A DNA stretch of 64,000 nucleotides from an uncultured Victivallales bacterium (GCA_903837355.1 CAILUI010000452.1:62001-126000), one strand, 5' to 3'; positions 45,052 through 54,365 are shown, counted from the first letter of the stretch. Notes: generated by a model from the sequence alone, not told the origin. Numbers and translations are program-made.

Positions 45052-47139
45052 TTAGGCGGGGGGTCTGGACGGGCCGTTCGCAGCACCGCTGTCAGACGTG
45101 CCCGCGGCGGTCTCCCGCCCCAGCAAAACGGCCCTGGCCGACTCAAGTTGGATCCGCGTTCCCAGCAGCAGGAGCTGATCCCCGGGCTGCAGTTCCTCGT
45201 CGGGGCCGGGGTTAATGATGCTGCCGCCATGGCGTTCGATGCCGATGACGCTCGCGCCGGTGCGGCTGCGGAGTTGCAGTTCGCGGACGAGCTTTCCGGC
45301 TCCGGGCGAGCGCGGCGCGACGGTCACGGTTTCCAGGTCGGCCTCGCGTAACAACCCGGGCAGGAGCGCCGCCGCCGGTCCCGGTCGCGGGGCGGGCGGG
45401 TGGGAAAGGGTTTCCTGCAGGGCCGCTTGCGCCTTGGAGTAGACCTTGACGAAGGAGCGCTGGAGCAGCCAGCCCATGGTCGTGGCAAGCAGGAGCAGGA
45501 TCAACATCACCCTGACCGTCGGCAGCAGGGTGGAACTGAGGATCACGATGTAGAGCCCCAGAAAGACGGTTCCGGCGATGGGGATGACCTGCGCCACGGC
45601 AGCGCGGATCGCGGTCGTGCGCTCGCCCGCGGCGGATTTCCTCACCTTCAGTTCCGCGATGAGCATCCCCAGTGCCTCCAGCTTACGAGCGGTAGCGATG
45701 ATCATGGGCAGCGAGAGGATCGCCGCTGCCAACCAGAGGACAGGCTTGAGCCAGGCCGAATGCAGTCGCGAGTCCCGGAGCCACGCCGGCGGCCGTTGAC
45801 TGACGTAGGCCGCGGCAATGAACACCGCTGTGATCAGCGCGAGGTTCAGCGCCATCTGCCGGGACCACTTCCACAGCAGCTTCGAGACCAGGCTGGGTTG
45901 CCGTTGGGCGCCCAGTCGCCCCACCCAACGTGTGTAGAGCTCCAAGGTGTTGACCAGGGGCTCGGGTGACCAGCGGTCGAAGCCCCTGACCACGGTGTCG
46001 GTGCTGCGGATGAGATAGGGTGTCAGCAGGGTGGTGAGTACGGAGACGGCGACCGCAATCGGGTAAAGGAACGTGCTGGTGACCTTCAGAGTCAGGCCCA
46101 GTGAGGCGATGATGAACGAGAATTCGCCGATCTGGGCCACGCTCATGCCGACGCGCAGTGAGGTGCCCCGGTCATAGCCGCCCAGGAAGGTGCCACTCGC
46201 GCAGGCCATGACCTTACAGGAGATGACCGCCAGGGTGATGGCGACAACCGGTAGCCAGTGGGTCAGCAGCGCCTGCGGGTCGATCAGCAGACCGATGGCC
46301 ACAAAGAAGACCGCGCTGAACATGTCGCGTACGGGCTCAATCAGGGCCTCGATGCGGTGGATCTCGCGGGCCTCGGCGATGACGGCGCCGATGGCAAAGG
46401 CGCCAAGCGCCACGCTATAGCCGAGCTTGGCGGCCAGCAGCGACACTCCGAAGCACAAGCCGAGGACGGTGATCAGCAGCATCTCGTTGCTCTTGAAGCG
46501 GGCGACATAGGCGATCAGGCGCGGCACGACGATCAGCCCGGCGACCAGGATCACGACCAGGAAGAGGCCCAGTCTGCCGAGAGTCGTGCCCACGGTGACC
46601 ACGCTCAGGGTTCCCGTCATGGCGATGCCCGAGAGCAGCGTGATCATGGCGATCCCAAGGATGTCCTCGATGATCAGGATCCCGAAGATCAACTGGGCGA
46701 ACTCGTCCTTGGTTCGCCCCATCTCGGTCAGGACCTTGTGGATGACCGTGGTCGATGACATGGAGAGCATGGCGCCAAGGAACAGACTGTCGGCGGGGCC
46801 CCAGCCGAAGAGCCTGCCGAGCTCGTAGCCGATCCAGCCCATCACAACGATTTCCAGGGCTGCGGCAATCACCGCCGTGCCACCGACTTTCCTCAGCTTC
46901 CCGAGGCTGAACTCCAGGCCCAGTGAGAACATGAGCAGAATGACGCCGATCCCTGCCAGCGTATCGATGCTCTCCTGGTCCGTAACGAGTGCGAAGGGCG
47001 GCGTGTACGGGCCGATGATGAAGCCCGCCAGGATGTAGCCGAGCACCACCGGTTGCTTGAGGCGATGGCAGAGAACCGTCACCAAGGCCGCAACGGTCAT
47101 CACCACCGCCAGGTCCTGCAGGAAGGCAATCGTGTGCAT
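45052..47139 (-). CDS. CPA2-family cation/proton antiporter with TrkA-C domain (KefB/KefC-like)
   Basis: ATG 47139 begins 695 residues. Residues about 1-390 form the Na+/H+ exchanger domain with about 12 membrane helices: VLGYILAGFIIGPYTPP, IGVILLMFSLGLEFSLGKLRK and LSMSSTTVIHKVLTEMG, the family signatures. Residues about 420-560 add four further helices, which ordinary KefB lacks. The last 100 residues contain a TrkA-C domain (ETVTVAPRSPGAGKLVRELQ, PGPDEELQPGDQLLLLGT) that would sense a ligand. No TrkA-N Rossmann domain is visible between them. It likely exchanges K+ or Na+ for protons in the inner membrane. The stop faces the glycyl radical gene. Confidence 0.92.
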   Translation of the reverse strand: MHTIAFLQDLAVVMTVAALVTVLCHRLKQPVVLGYILAGFIIGPYTPPFALVTDQESIDTLAGIGVILLMFSLGLEFSLGKLRKVGGTAVIAAALEIVVMGWIGYELGRLFGWGPADSLFLGAMLSMSSTTVIHKVLTEMGRTKDEFAQLIFGILIIEDILGIAMITLLSGIAMTGTLSVVTVGTTLGRLGLFLVVILVAGLIVVPRLIAYVARFKSNEMLLITVLGLCFGVSLLAAKLGYSVALGAFAIGAVIAEAREIHRIEALIEPVRDMFSAVFFVAIGLLIDPQALLTHWLPVVAITLAVISCKVMACASGTFLGGYDRGTSLRVGMSVAQIGEFSFIIASLGLTLKVTSTFLYPIAVAVSVLTTLLTPYLIRSTDTVVRGFDRWSPEPLVNTLELYTRWVGRLGAQRQPSLVSKLLWKWSRQMALNLALITAVFIAAAYVSQRPPAWLRDSRLHSAWLKPVLWLAAAILSLPMIIATARKLEALGMLIAELKVRKSAAGERTTAIRAAVAQVIPIAGTVFLGLYIVILSSTLLPTVRVMLILLLLATTMGWLLQRSFVKVYSKAQAALQETLSHPPAPRPGPAAALLPGLLREADLETVTVAPRSPGAGKLVRELQLRSRTGASVIGIERHGGSIINPGPDEELQPGDQLLLLGTRIQLESARAVLLGRETAAGTSDSGAANGPSRPPA

Positions 47140-47212
47140 AGTCCGAACTCTCGCCGACGGCGGCGGGTCTGTCTGCCGGGTCCCCGTCGCGCCGGGGTAC
47201 TCGTCGGCTCGT

Positions 47213-48298
47213 CTAGTGGGCCGCGTCCCGGCCACTCCAGGCGGGGGTCACGACGGCGGCGACATCCGTGACGGTCAGTCCAGCCCTGGCCCAGTCGATC
47301 CGTTCCAGGGCCGCGCGGGTGTCGCTGGAGATCGGGAGTCGCCACTCTCCGACAAAGACCGGGCTGAGATCCTGGTGCGCCGCAACGCTGGCACACAGCA
47401 GCCAGTACCAGCCTTGGCTCAGCGCCCGTTCCGGGGTGTCCGGCTTGGACTCCGGGCAGGCGGCCAACTCGCGAAAGAAGCGCCGTACCCAGGCCTCGCC
47501 GCCGTGCTCACGGCGCAAGCGCAACATGGCGGACGCGTAGCGCACCGGTTGGTCGGACGGCTCGATCAGCTTCCCGCTGCCGTCCTTGATGAGGTTGGCC
47601 TTTTCCCCCACGCCCCAATCGGCGGCGAACAGCTCGAGGAACGTCAAGCCGCTGGCCGTAAGCAGCGGCTCCACGCCCTCGATCAGGCCTCGCGTCGCGG
47701 CGTCCGTATCCTCGCACTGCAGGACATCCATGCAGACGTAACGCATGAACACGGCAAAGCCGGTGATGAAACACGAATGCCGGTCGCCAAAGGTGTAGTA
47801 GTTCCGCCCCATCTCATAGAATACGTAGTGCGGCATGGATCTGGGGCGGGTTGTGAGTTCGGGGAGATCGCGGCCGTAGAACAGCGCCAGCTCGATCCCT
47901 GTCGCCCCGATATACCCGCAACCGGCGCCGCAGGTCAGACCGGGCTGCGGCACCGCGGCGATGGTGACCTTGCCGCCGCTGTGCCTGAAGAGGCTGGGCT
48001 GACGGCCAGTCAGATCGGCATACAACTGCCAACCGGCGTCGAGGCGGGAGACCCAACGCCCCATCAACCCTGGATCCAGGCGCTCGTCAGTAGTCAGGAA
48101 GACGACGCTCTGGCCTGTCCACGGGGTCAGCACAAGGCTGAACCCGCGCTCTTTCCATGCTGCTGGCTGGAAGGCGGAGGCTGAGTAGTCGACGGGCGCA
48201 CCCGGCACCAACGGAGCGGACGGCTCCGCCGCGGGTAGGAAGGGAATGAGAAAGGCCAGCAGTAGCCCTAGGCCATAGCGGGCCAACGCAGGCGGCAC
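47213..48298 (-). CDS. Exported metallopeptidase-like protein with degraded zinc motif
   Basis: GTG 48298, 13 bases after the rsfS stop, gives a hydrophobic export signal (YGLGLLLAFLIPFLPA) and 361 residues; longer starts overlap rsfS. The middle holds PHYVFYEMGRNYYTF, where a gluzincin would have HEXXH: Tyr161, Glu162 and Arg165 replace His-Glu-x-x-His. A following FITGFAVFMRYVCMDVL has Thr179 where the third ligand glutamate is expected. The paired cysteines CGAGCG may form a disulfide. The protein therefore looks non-catalytic or uses another mechanism. This reading rests on spacing and context alone. It follows rsfS closely, so it may be co-transcribed with it. Confidence 0.65.
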   Translation of the reverse strand: MPPALARYGLGLLLAFLIPFLPAAEPSAPLVPGAPVDYSASAFQPAAWKERGFSLVLTPWTGQSVVFLTTDERLDPGLMGRWVSRLDAGWQLYADLTGRQPSLFRHSGGKVTIAAVPQPGLTCGAGCGYIGATGIELALFYGRDLPELTTRPRSMPHYVFYEMGRNYYTFGDRHSCFITGFAVFMRYVCMDVLQCEDTDAATRGLIEGVEPLLTASGLTFLELFAADWGVGEKANLIKDGSGKLIEPSDQPVRYASAMLRLRREHGGEAWVRRFFRELAACPESKPDTPERALSQGWYWLLCASVAAHQDLSPVFVGEWRLPISSDTRAALERIDWARAGLTVTDVAAVVTPAWSGRDAAH

Positions 48299-48311
48299 GC
48301 CACCGGGACTC

Positions 48312-48719
48312 TCAGGGGGCCGTAGCGGCAGGGGTCTTGGCGCTCGGGCTCTGATAGACGAGACGGCCGGTCTCCCAGAGTTCCTCGATGCGGTAGAAAC
48401 GCCGCCGTTCAGGGTCCATAACATGCACCAGTACCGTGCCATAGTCCAGAATTACCCAGTGGCTGGACGGGTCACCATCGCGGCGCCGCTGCAAGACCCC
48501 TTGTAGCGCCAATTCCTGGCGCAGGCGGTTACAGAGGCCGCTAATGTGGGGTGCAGACGTTCCCGTACAGATGAGGTAGTAATCGGCCAGAATGCTGGAT
48601 TCATGCACATCGAACAGCATCAGGTCCTCGGCCTTGCCACCTTCGCAGATGGTGACGCAGAGACGCGCCAGCGCCTCGGCGTCCAGGCTGACCACCGCCT
48701 TCGGTTGTTCGTCCATCAC
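48312..48719 (-). CDS. rsfS: Ribosomal silencing factor RsfS
   Basis: A 135-residue protein that binds ribosomal protein uL14 and blocks 30S-50S joining when nutrients are low. The family pattern is complete: CEGGKAEDLMLFDVHESSILADYYLICTGTS (broken here as GGKAEDLMLFDV and SILADYYLICTGTS). HISGLCNRLRQEL, DPSSHWVILDYGTVLVHVMDPERRRFYRIEELW follow in order. The start is ATG 48719 (a second ATG follows at once). The C-terminal 15 residues are a disordered tail. As in many bacteria it lies next to nadD on the same strand, 107 bases downstream, with its own promoter in the gap. Confidence 0.95.
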   Translation of the reverse strand: MMDEQPKAVVSLDAEALARLCVTICEGGKAEDLMLFDVHESSILADYYLICTGTSAPHISGLCNRLRQELALQGVLQRRRDGDPSSHWVILDYGTVLVHVMDPERRRFYRIEELWETGRLVYQSPSAKTPAATAP

Positions 48720-48774
48720 CTACCCTTGAGTTGCTGAAACTGAAAGTTATGCGCGACCGCAATGACCAGAACAC

Positions 48775-48802
48775 ACTATACTGGCACAGCGCCACGGAAC
48801 AA
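48775..48802 (-). promoter_or_regulatory. Probable sigma-70 promoter of rsfS, overlapped by an inverted repeat
   Basis: On the minus strand TTGTTC (48802-48797) is followed after 16 bases by TATAGT (48780-48775). The -35 box lies in the loop of the inverted repeat CAGCGCCA/TGGCGCTG (48787-48794 and 48805-48812), which could terminate nadD transcription or bind a regulator. Confidence 0.5.
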
Positions 48803-48826
48803 CATGGCGCTGCGCAGGACGCCCGT

Positions 48827-49561
48827 TCACACTTCAGAACGGGCTGCGGCGGCCGGCGCTGCATACAAACCGTGGGCCGCGATGTAGCGGCACACCGCGT
48901 CGGGACAGTACCGTGACAGATCGGCCCCGCGTGCGCAGGCTTCGCGGACCTCGGTGGCCGAGAAGGCGAAGGGGGGTAACCCGGCCTTGGCGGCATCCAA
49001 CAGCCGGCGGCCGTTGCGCGAGCCGAAGCGGTCTGAAAGCTCCGCGAGGCTTGGGCAAGAGACCCCGGGACGCGGGTAGACGATAAACTCGAAGTGCTGG
49101 ACCAGTTCGCCAGCCTTGTGCCAACCGTGCAACTCGCGCAGGCTATCCATACCCATCAGGAAGAACAGATCATGATCGGGAAAGACCTGGCGCAGGACGG
49201 ACAGTGTATCGAAGGTGTACGAGAAGCCTTCGCCGCGTTCCATCTCGATGTCGGAGACGCTGAAGGCCGGGTGCGTATCCAGGGTGAGGCGGATCATCTC
49301 AACGCGGTGCCGGCCGTCGCTCAGATCGCGACCGTGCTTGTGGGGCGGCCGGCGGGCGGGAATGAAGAGGACCTCATCCGCCAAACCGGCATCCACCACC
49401 GCCTGGGCAAGGGAGAGATGACCGTTGTGGACCGGGTCGAAGGAGCCGCCGAACACCGCCAGACGGGGTACCTTTGCCACGGGCAGGTCGGGGCTGTGAC
49501 GGGGCGTGCCGTCCGCCTGTAGTCCGGAATGCTTCCCCGCTGTGCTGTGAGGCTCGTTCAT
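48827..49561 (-). CDS. nadD: Nicotinate-nucleotide adenylyltransferase
   Basis: It transfers AMP from ATP to nicotinate mononucleotide to make deamido-NAD in NAD synthesis. The nucleotidyltransferase motif GGSFDPVHNGHLSLAQ is present. So are EVLFIPARRPPHKHGRDLSDG, the family's substrate segment, and FLMGMDSLRELHGWHKAGEL. The C-terminal motif here is FAFSATEVREACARGADL, near the usual ISSTxIR. ATG 49561 gives 244 residues with about 30 extra at the N-terminus; GTG 49480 would give the usual compact start but lacks a clear ribosome site. It precedes rsfS, a common pairing. Confidence 0.95.
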   Translation of the reverse strand: MNEPHSTAGKHSGLQADGTPRHSPDLPVAKVPRLAVFGGSFDPVHNGHLSLAQAVVDAGLADEVLFIPARRPPHKHGRDLSDGRHRVEMIRLTLDTHPAFSVSDIEMERGEGFSYTFDTLSVLRQVFPDHDLFFLMGMDSLRELHGWHKAGELVQHFEFIVYPRPGVSCPSLAELSDRFGSRNGRRLLDAAKAGLPPFAFSATEVREACARGADLSRYCPDAVCRYIAAHGLYAAPAAAARSEV

Positions 49562-49858
49562 AGGCTCGTTGCCGTACCCCGTGGCGAATCGTCGATCTCA
49601 AGCACTCGCGCCGGCCGCCGGATTGCCAGGCCCCCATTAACAGGTGACACTATAGCTCCAGGCGAGGCCCCTCGCCGGTGCGGCCGTCCCGAAAAACAGC
49701 GGCCCGGGCCGTTTTGCGCAGCGGCGCATGCACCATTACAGTGCGGAGTGCTGCGTACGGCAACCAGGTTTGCTGCCGGCGGGTGCTCGGCCACGGTTCG
49801 TCGAGAACGGTGATGGGCTGGAGCACGGGGGGCCGGTTCGTCGTTCAGGTTCCAAGGT

Positions 49859-50590
49859 ATGCATATCGCGGTTATCGGGGACATACACGCCAACCTTGAG
49901 GCGCTGACCGCTGTGTTGCGGGCTCTGGGTGATCTCGGCATTCATCGCGTGTTCTGCACCGGTGATATCGTGGGTTACGGAGCCTCGCCGCGGCAGTGCG
50001 TGGAGATGGTCCGCGACCTCGGCATTCCCTCGGTGCGTGGCAACCACGATGACTACACGACGCACGAGGACGGGCGTGAGTGGCGCATCCGGCCTGAGGC
50101 CAGGGAGGTCATCCTCTGGAACCGGAGCCAGCTCTCCAGAGAGCACGTCGAGTGGCTGCGGGGCTTGCCGTATGTGCGTCAGGTAGAGGGCTTCTCTTTG
50201 GTCCACGCCGCCCATGTCTACACCCCGCAGTGGCCCTACATCCTGAACGAGCGCACGGCCATTCAGAATTTCCTCTTCCAGCCGGGTGGTCTGAGCTTCT
50301 GCGGCCACTCGCATGTGCCGGTCTACATTGCCCACCGCAGTGGGCGCCGGCCGGTGCTCGACATTCTGCGCAATGTGATCCTGCCCCGCCGGCAGCGTGT
50401 GGCCATTGGGGTCGGGGCGGTAGGACAGCCTCGTGACAACGATCCCCGCGCCTGCGCCGTGCTCTACGATACGGTGGTCCGCTCGATCCGTGTCCTGCGC
50501 GTCCCGTACGCCATCGAGGCCGCTCAGGAGCGCATTCGCCGCGCGGGGTTGCCTGAGGACCTGGCGGCCCGCCTGGCTCTGGGACAGTGA
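49859..50590 (+). CDS. Metallophosphoesterase (YfcE/ApaH-like)
   Basis: The 243-residue protein carries the calcineurin-like phosphoesterase motifs in order: IGDIHANLEAL (D-x-H), FCTGDIVGYGASP (GD), VRGNHDDY (GNHD), LVHAAHVYTPQW, and FCGHSHVPVY (GHxH). All metal ligands of the two-metal centre are visible. Members act on phosphodiesters or protein phosphate; the substrate cannot be read from sequence. It is cytoplasmic. It ends three bases before ispE, so both are likely in one operon. The 297-base stretch upstream of its start (49562-49858) shows no gene and no clear promoter. Confidence 0.93.
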   Translation: MHIAVIGDIHANLEALTAVLRALGDLGIHRVFCTGDIVGYGASPRQCVEMVRDLGIPSVRGNHDDYTTHEDGREWRIRPEAREVILWNRSQLSREHVEWLRGLPYVRQVEGFSLVHAAHVYTPQWPYILNERTAIQNFLFQPGGLSFCGHSHVPVYIAHRSGRRPVLDILRNVILPRRQRVAIGVGAVGQPRDNDPRACAVLYDTVVRSIRVLRVPYAIEAAQERIRRAGLPEDLAARLALGQ

Positions 50591-50593
50591 CTC

Positions 50594-51481
50594 ATGGCTG
50601 ATTCAGTAAGCGCCATCGCCAAGATCAACCTGTACCTGGATGTCCTGGGTCGACGCCCCGATGGCTATCACGAGATCGCCACCGTTTTCATGCCGCTGAC
50701 GGCACCGGTCGATGTGATCACGCTGACGGCGGGGGATCCCGGCGAGCTGACGGTCGTCTGCGCCCACCCCGGCGTGCCGGACGGACCGGGGAACCTGTGC
50801 TGGAAGGCGGCGGCGGCGTTCGCCCGGGAAGCGCGGCTGGAACCCGCCTGGCGCGTGGACATCGCGAAGCACATCCCGGTCGCTGCCGGACTGGGCGGCG
50901 GGAGCTCGGATGCGGCGGCCGTACTGCTGGCTCTGCACCGACGCTATCCGGCCGCAGTACCCCCAGGACGCCTGGCCGCGCTGGCGGCGCAACTGGGTGC
51001 GGATGTGCCCTTCTTTCTGCGTCCAGAGCCGGCGCTGGGCCGGGGCATCGGGGAGGTTCTCACCCCGGTAGCGTGTGCGGGTCCCTTGGAGGTCGTCCTG
51101 GTGAATGCCGGCTTCCCGGTGCCCGCCGCCTGGGCCTACGCCCAGCGCGGGCGGGTCGCGGTCCCCAGCGCCCCGGCGCTCGCAGACCTGCTGGCGGCCC
51201 TCGCTGAAGGCAGCCTTGCGACCGTGGCGCCGCTGACGTACAACGCCCTCGAGTATGCCGTGCTGGACAAGTTCCCCCTCGTGCGCTTGCTCCGTGACGC
51301 ACTCCTTGAGCAGGGCTGCCGGTGTGCCCATGTCTCGGGCAGCGGGCCGACGGTCTACGGCCTCTGCCCAGCGGGAGAGGGTCCGGCCATCGCGGCGCGG
51401 GTGCAGGCTCTGTACGGAGCCGCCGTCTGGGTCTGTGCCACCGTCGCCGCCGCCGGGTCGGCCGGCGCCGAGAGGGAGTGA
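50594..51481 (+). CDS. ispE: 4-diphosphocytidyl-2-C-methyl-D-erythritol kinase
   Basis: A GHMP kinase that phosphorylates CDP-ME in the MEP isoprenoid pathway. The start AIAKINLYLDVLGRRPDGYHEI contains the catalytic Lys10, and the ATP-binding loop is IPVAAGLGGGSSDAAAVLLAL. The conserved aspartate is in GADVPFFLRP, and the C-terminal motif is HVSGSGPTVYGL. The 295-residue length is normal. The gene lies three bases after the phosphoesterase and eight bases before fxsA. dxr of the same pathway is at 14532. Confidence 0.97.
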   Translation: MADSVSAIAKINLYLDVLGRRPDGYHEIATVFMPLTAPVDVITLTAGDPGELTVVCAHPGVPDGPGNLCWKAAAAFAREARLEPAWRVDIAKHIPVAAGLGGGSSDAAAVLLALHRRYPAAVPPGRLAALAAQLGADVPFFLRPEPALGRGIGEVLTPVACAGPLEVVLVNAGFPVPAAWAYAQRGRVAVPSAPALADLLAALAEGSLATVAPLTYNALEYAVLDKFPLVRLLRDALLEQGCRCAHVSGSGPTVYGLCPAGEGPAIAARVQALYGAAVWVCATVAAAGSAGAERE

Positions 51482-51488
51482 AGCCCGC

Positions 51489-51995
51489 ATGCGCCTCGCG
51501 CTCGCACTACTCGGCCTGGTCTTTCTCGCGGTACCCGCAGTGGAGTTGTGGGTGCTGATTCTATTGAATCGCCGCATGGGGCTGGGGCCGACCCTCGCCA
51601 TCCTGCTGACGACCGGCCTGGTGGGCTTCTGGCTTGCCAAGTGGCAGGGCTGGCGCACCGTGCAGCGCATCCAGCGCGAGCTGGCAACCGGTCAGGTGCC
51701 GAGTGCTGCGGTGATGGACGGGGTACTGATTCTGGTGGCTGGACTGTTGCTGGTCACTCCGGGTTTCATCACCGATGTCGTCGGCTTCCTGCTGCTGCTG
51801 CCGCCCACGCGTTATGTCGTCCGCCGGCTGTTGCTGCGCTGGTGCCGGCGACACCTGCTGCACCATGTCGTCGTCGCGGGCCGACCGCGCCCCGCCGCGC
51901 CCGACGACGATCCGGGCACGGTCGAGGGCCGCGTCGTATCGGTGGAGGATGCCGACAGACGCCTGGGAGAGGGCGGTGACGGGGCGGGGCGTTGA
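51489..51995 (+). CDS. fxsA: FxsA family membrane protein
   Basis: ATG 51489 follows GAGAGGGAG. The 168-residue protein has the FxsA layout: an N-terminal helix (MRLALALLGLVFLAVPAVEL), a second helix with GPTLAILLTTGLVGFWLAKWQG, then RTVQRIQRELATGQVPSAAVMDG. Two closely spaced helices follow (VLILVAGLLLVTPGFITDVVGF and LLLLPPTRYVVRRLL). The LLVTPGFITD motif is diagnostic. The tail is charged and acidic. FxsA is an inner membrane protein; the E. coli version suppresses phage T7 exclusion by F, but its normal role is unknown. It follows ispE with eight bases between. Confidence 0.93.
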   Translation: MRLALALLGLVFLAVPAVELWVLILLNRRMGLGPTLAILLTTGLVGFWLAKWQGWRTVQRIQRELATGQVPSAAVMDGVLILVAGLLLVTPGFITDVVGFLLLLPPTRYVVRRLLLRWCRRHLLHHVVVAGRPRPAAPDDDPGTVEGRVVSVEDADRRLGEGGDGAGR

Positions 51996-52068
51996 GCCCG
52001 CCCGGTCGGCGCTGATGACGGGTAGACAACTGGGTTGGCCGGTGCGACCCAGCCAGACAGGTGAAAGC

Positions 52069-54225
52069 GTGGCGGACCCAGCTTGCAAGCCGGTCCCGAG
52101 TGGCCGTGGTGGCGCGCCCTTTCTCCTCCTGGGTTTCATGACCCTGTCGGTGCAGGTCGTGCTCCTGCGTGAGCTGTTCAGCGTCCTCTACGGCAGCGAT
52201 CTGGCCTTCGGCGTCGCCCTGGCGGCCTGGACCCTGCTGACCGCACTCGGGGCCTGGGCGGGTGGGCGGGCGCGGCGGCCCCCGGCGGGGGTCAGCCGCT
52301 GGGGGCCGTGGACGTACGGCGTGGTCGGGCTGGCGGTATTTCTGGCCCTGCGTGCCTGGGGCGCTCTGGAGGTCATTCCGTTTCAGTCCTACCTGCTGAT
52401 TCCACTGTTTCTGGCCCCGCTCTGCCTCCTGGGTGGCATGCTTTTCCCCTGGTTCCTGGCGGCGACTCGGGAACTGCCGGCGGCGCAGGCCTACGCATGG
52501 GAGGTTGCGGGCGGGCTGCTGGCCGGGCTGGTCTGCGCCGCGGCATTCCAGGCAGGCGCCCTGGCCTGTCCATTCCTGCTCGGGCTGACACTCCTGGCCG
52601 GTGCCTGGGGGGCCATACCGCGGGGTGCGCGCGCCCGCCACCTGACGATGTTTCTCACCGGCCTGATGGCGCTGGTCTTGCCGCTGACGGCTCCCGGCCA
52701 GGTCCTGGAGAAACTGTCGCTGCGGCTGCGCTTCAGGCAGGGGCAGATCGCGGCCGCCCTGAACACGCCGTACGCATCGCTGGTGGCGGTGCTCGATGGG
52801 AACGGCCAGGCGGCGGTCTACGAGAACGGGACGCCCTGGCCACTGCCCGAGCAAACCGTGGCACACACGAGCGTCGCCGCGGTGCTGCGAGCCTTGCCGA
52901 CAGAGGGCGGCGGCGCCGTCTTCATGCAGGCCCTGCGCGCCGGTTTCGGAGGCGCGTTGAGTTCGACGGCATGGTCCGTGCCGCCCTTGTTTCTGGAGAC
53001 TGACCCGCTGGCAGTGGCCTTCGCTCGGCAGCATCTGGGCGGCGCCGCGGACTGCCAGCCGCAGCCGTTTCAGGTAGGCGCCCTGCAGGCGACGGGGAAC
53101 GGCTGGGATCTGCTGGCCGTGCTGTCACCCGGCCCCGCTGGACTGCTGGCGAATCGGCCACTGACGCGCGAGTTCGCGACCCTGGTCAAGGCCCAACTCG
53201 CGCCGCACGGGGTGTTCGTGATCGCACTTCCGGCAGCCCCCGGGTTCACGCACCCCGCTCAGGAGGCCTACATCGAGACCATCGCGCAGTCTCTGCGCAG
53301 CGTCTTCCCGGCGTTCTGCGAACTGCGTACGCAGGTGGGCTGGAGGTTGCTCGTGGCCGGCCCTGAGAAGCTGGACCGCCGGGCGGCAACCGCTCGTCTG
53401 CTGAGCCGCACTTACGGCAGCGCTCCCGACGTCACCGCCGAGGCGTTGGCCATCCTGAATGGAACCGGCGCCGTCGCGCTGGATGATCTGGCGGAGACGC
53501 CGGTGGTGCCGGCGGCGGTTGCTGCAGAGCCGCCTGTCAACCGCATTTCGGCGCCGCGGGCCTACTTCCGTTTCCTGCAGTGTCGGGGCCGCCTGGTCGA
53601 GGACGCACCGGCCTGGTGGCAGGGGCTGTTCCGGGAGCGCCCGCCGGTCTGGTGCCTCACCGTGCTGATCGTGCTGCTGGCGGCTGGGTTAGTGAGCCGG
53701 CGCGGGCGATCGCTGCAGGGGGTGTTCTGGGCGGCATGGACGACAACCCTGACGCTGGTCTTTGCGATCTATCTCTACCAGTCGCTGGCCGGCGACGCGT
53801 TCTGGGCGATGGCCCTGATGAGTGCGGCCTCGCTGGCGGGGATTTTGGGGGGCACCAGGGTGCGTCAGGGGCGGCTGGCCGACGGGGTCGGGGCCGGCTG
53901 CGCGTGGCTGCCGGCGGCGCTCTTTCCGCTGTACGCGCGGTTGCAGGACGTGCCGGGGTGGGCGGTCCTGGCGTTGCTGCTAGCGATGGTGGTGGCTGCC
54001 GGGGTTTGCCTGGGCCAGGTCTACGCGCGGCGGAGCGCGGCCGACGGCGGCGCGGCCCAAGGCGGGGTGCTGTTTGCGGTGGACCTGCTGGGTGCGGGTG
54101 CCGGACTGTTCCTCGGCGGCGTGTTGCTGCCTTGGTGGAGCGGGTTCGAGCTGCCGGCTCTGGCCGGCAGCGTGATCGCGTTCGCCGTTCTGGCGACCGC
54201 GGCCTGCCGGCGTGGCGCCGCCTGA
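52069..54225 (+). CDS. Fused membrane permease / spermidine-synthase-like protein
   Basis: GTG 52069 follows AGGTG; ATG 52015 is an alternative. The 718-residue protein starts with about six membrane helices (PFLLLGFMTLSVQVVLLREL, LAAWTLLTALGAWAGGRAR). A soluble segment (about 215-480) follows in the place of a spermidine-synthase domain (ALNTPYASLVAVLDGNGQAAVYENG). The SAM-binding glycine loop seen in active enzymes is not evident; GGGAVFMQALRAGFGGAL stands there. The last 230 residues form another helix bundle. Such fused proteins are common and uncharacterised. The degraded methyltransferase-like core suggests no aminopropyl transfer. It starts 73 bases after fxsA. Confidence 0.78.
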   Translation: MADPACKPVPSGRGGAPFLLLGFMTLSVQVVLLRELFSVLYGSDLAFGVALAAWTLLTALGAWAGGRARRPPAGVSRWGPWTYGVVGLAVFLALRAWGALEVIPFQSYLLIPLFLAPLCLLGGMLFPWFLAATRELPAAQAYAWEVAGGLLAGLVCAAAFQAGALACPFLLGLTLLAGAWGAIPRGARARHLTMFLTGLMALVLPLTAPGQVLEKLSLRLRFRQGQIAAALNTPYASLVAVLDGNGQAAVYENGTPWPLPEQTVAHTSVAAVLRALPTEGGGAVFMQALRAGFGGALSSTAWSVPPLFLETDPLAVAFARQHLGGAADCQPQPFQVGALQATGNGWDLLAVLSPGPAGLLANRPLTREFATLVKAQLAPHGVFVIALPAAPGFTHPAQEAYIETIAQSLRSVFPAFCELRTQVGWRLLVAGPEKLDRRAATARLLSRTYGSAPDVTAEALAILNGTGAVALDDLAETPVVPAAVAAEPPVNRISAPRAYFRFLQCRGRLVEDAPAWWQGLFRERPPVWCLTVLIVLLAAGLVSRRGRSLQGVFWAAWTTTLTLVFAIYLYQSLAGDAFWAMALMSAASLAGILGGTRVRQGRLADGVGAGCAWLPAALFPLYARLQDVPGWAVLALLLAMVVAAGVCLGQVYARRSAADGGAAQGGVLFAVDLLGAGAGLFLGGVLLPWWSGFELPALAGSVIAFAVLATAACRRGAA

Positions 54226-54365
54226 AGCGGGTCGCGGCCCTCCTTGCCTCGCCGCTGCCTGGGCTCTACGTTAGGCCAGCGTTGCGGCGGAATCCCCGCG
54301 CCCGGGCCAGAGCGCCGCGAGAGGCTTAGGCCACCCCTGCCGGCGCAGCGCTTGGAGATGACGGT

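Noticed and set aside
54270-54276. GTTAGGC before the small membrane protein gene, like a cassette edge
   Set aside because: No GCCTAAC-type R'' box lies upstream or after the gene, so no attC hairpin can be drawn.
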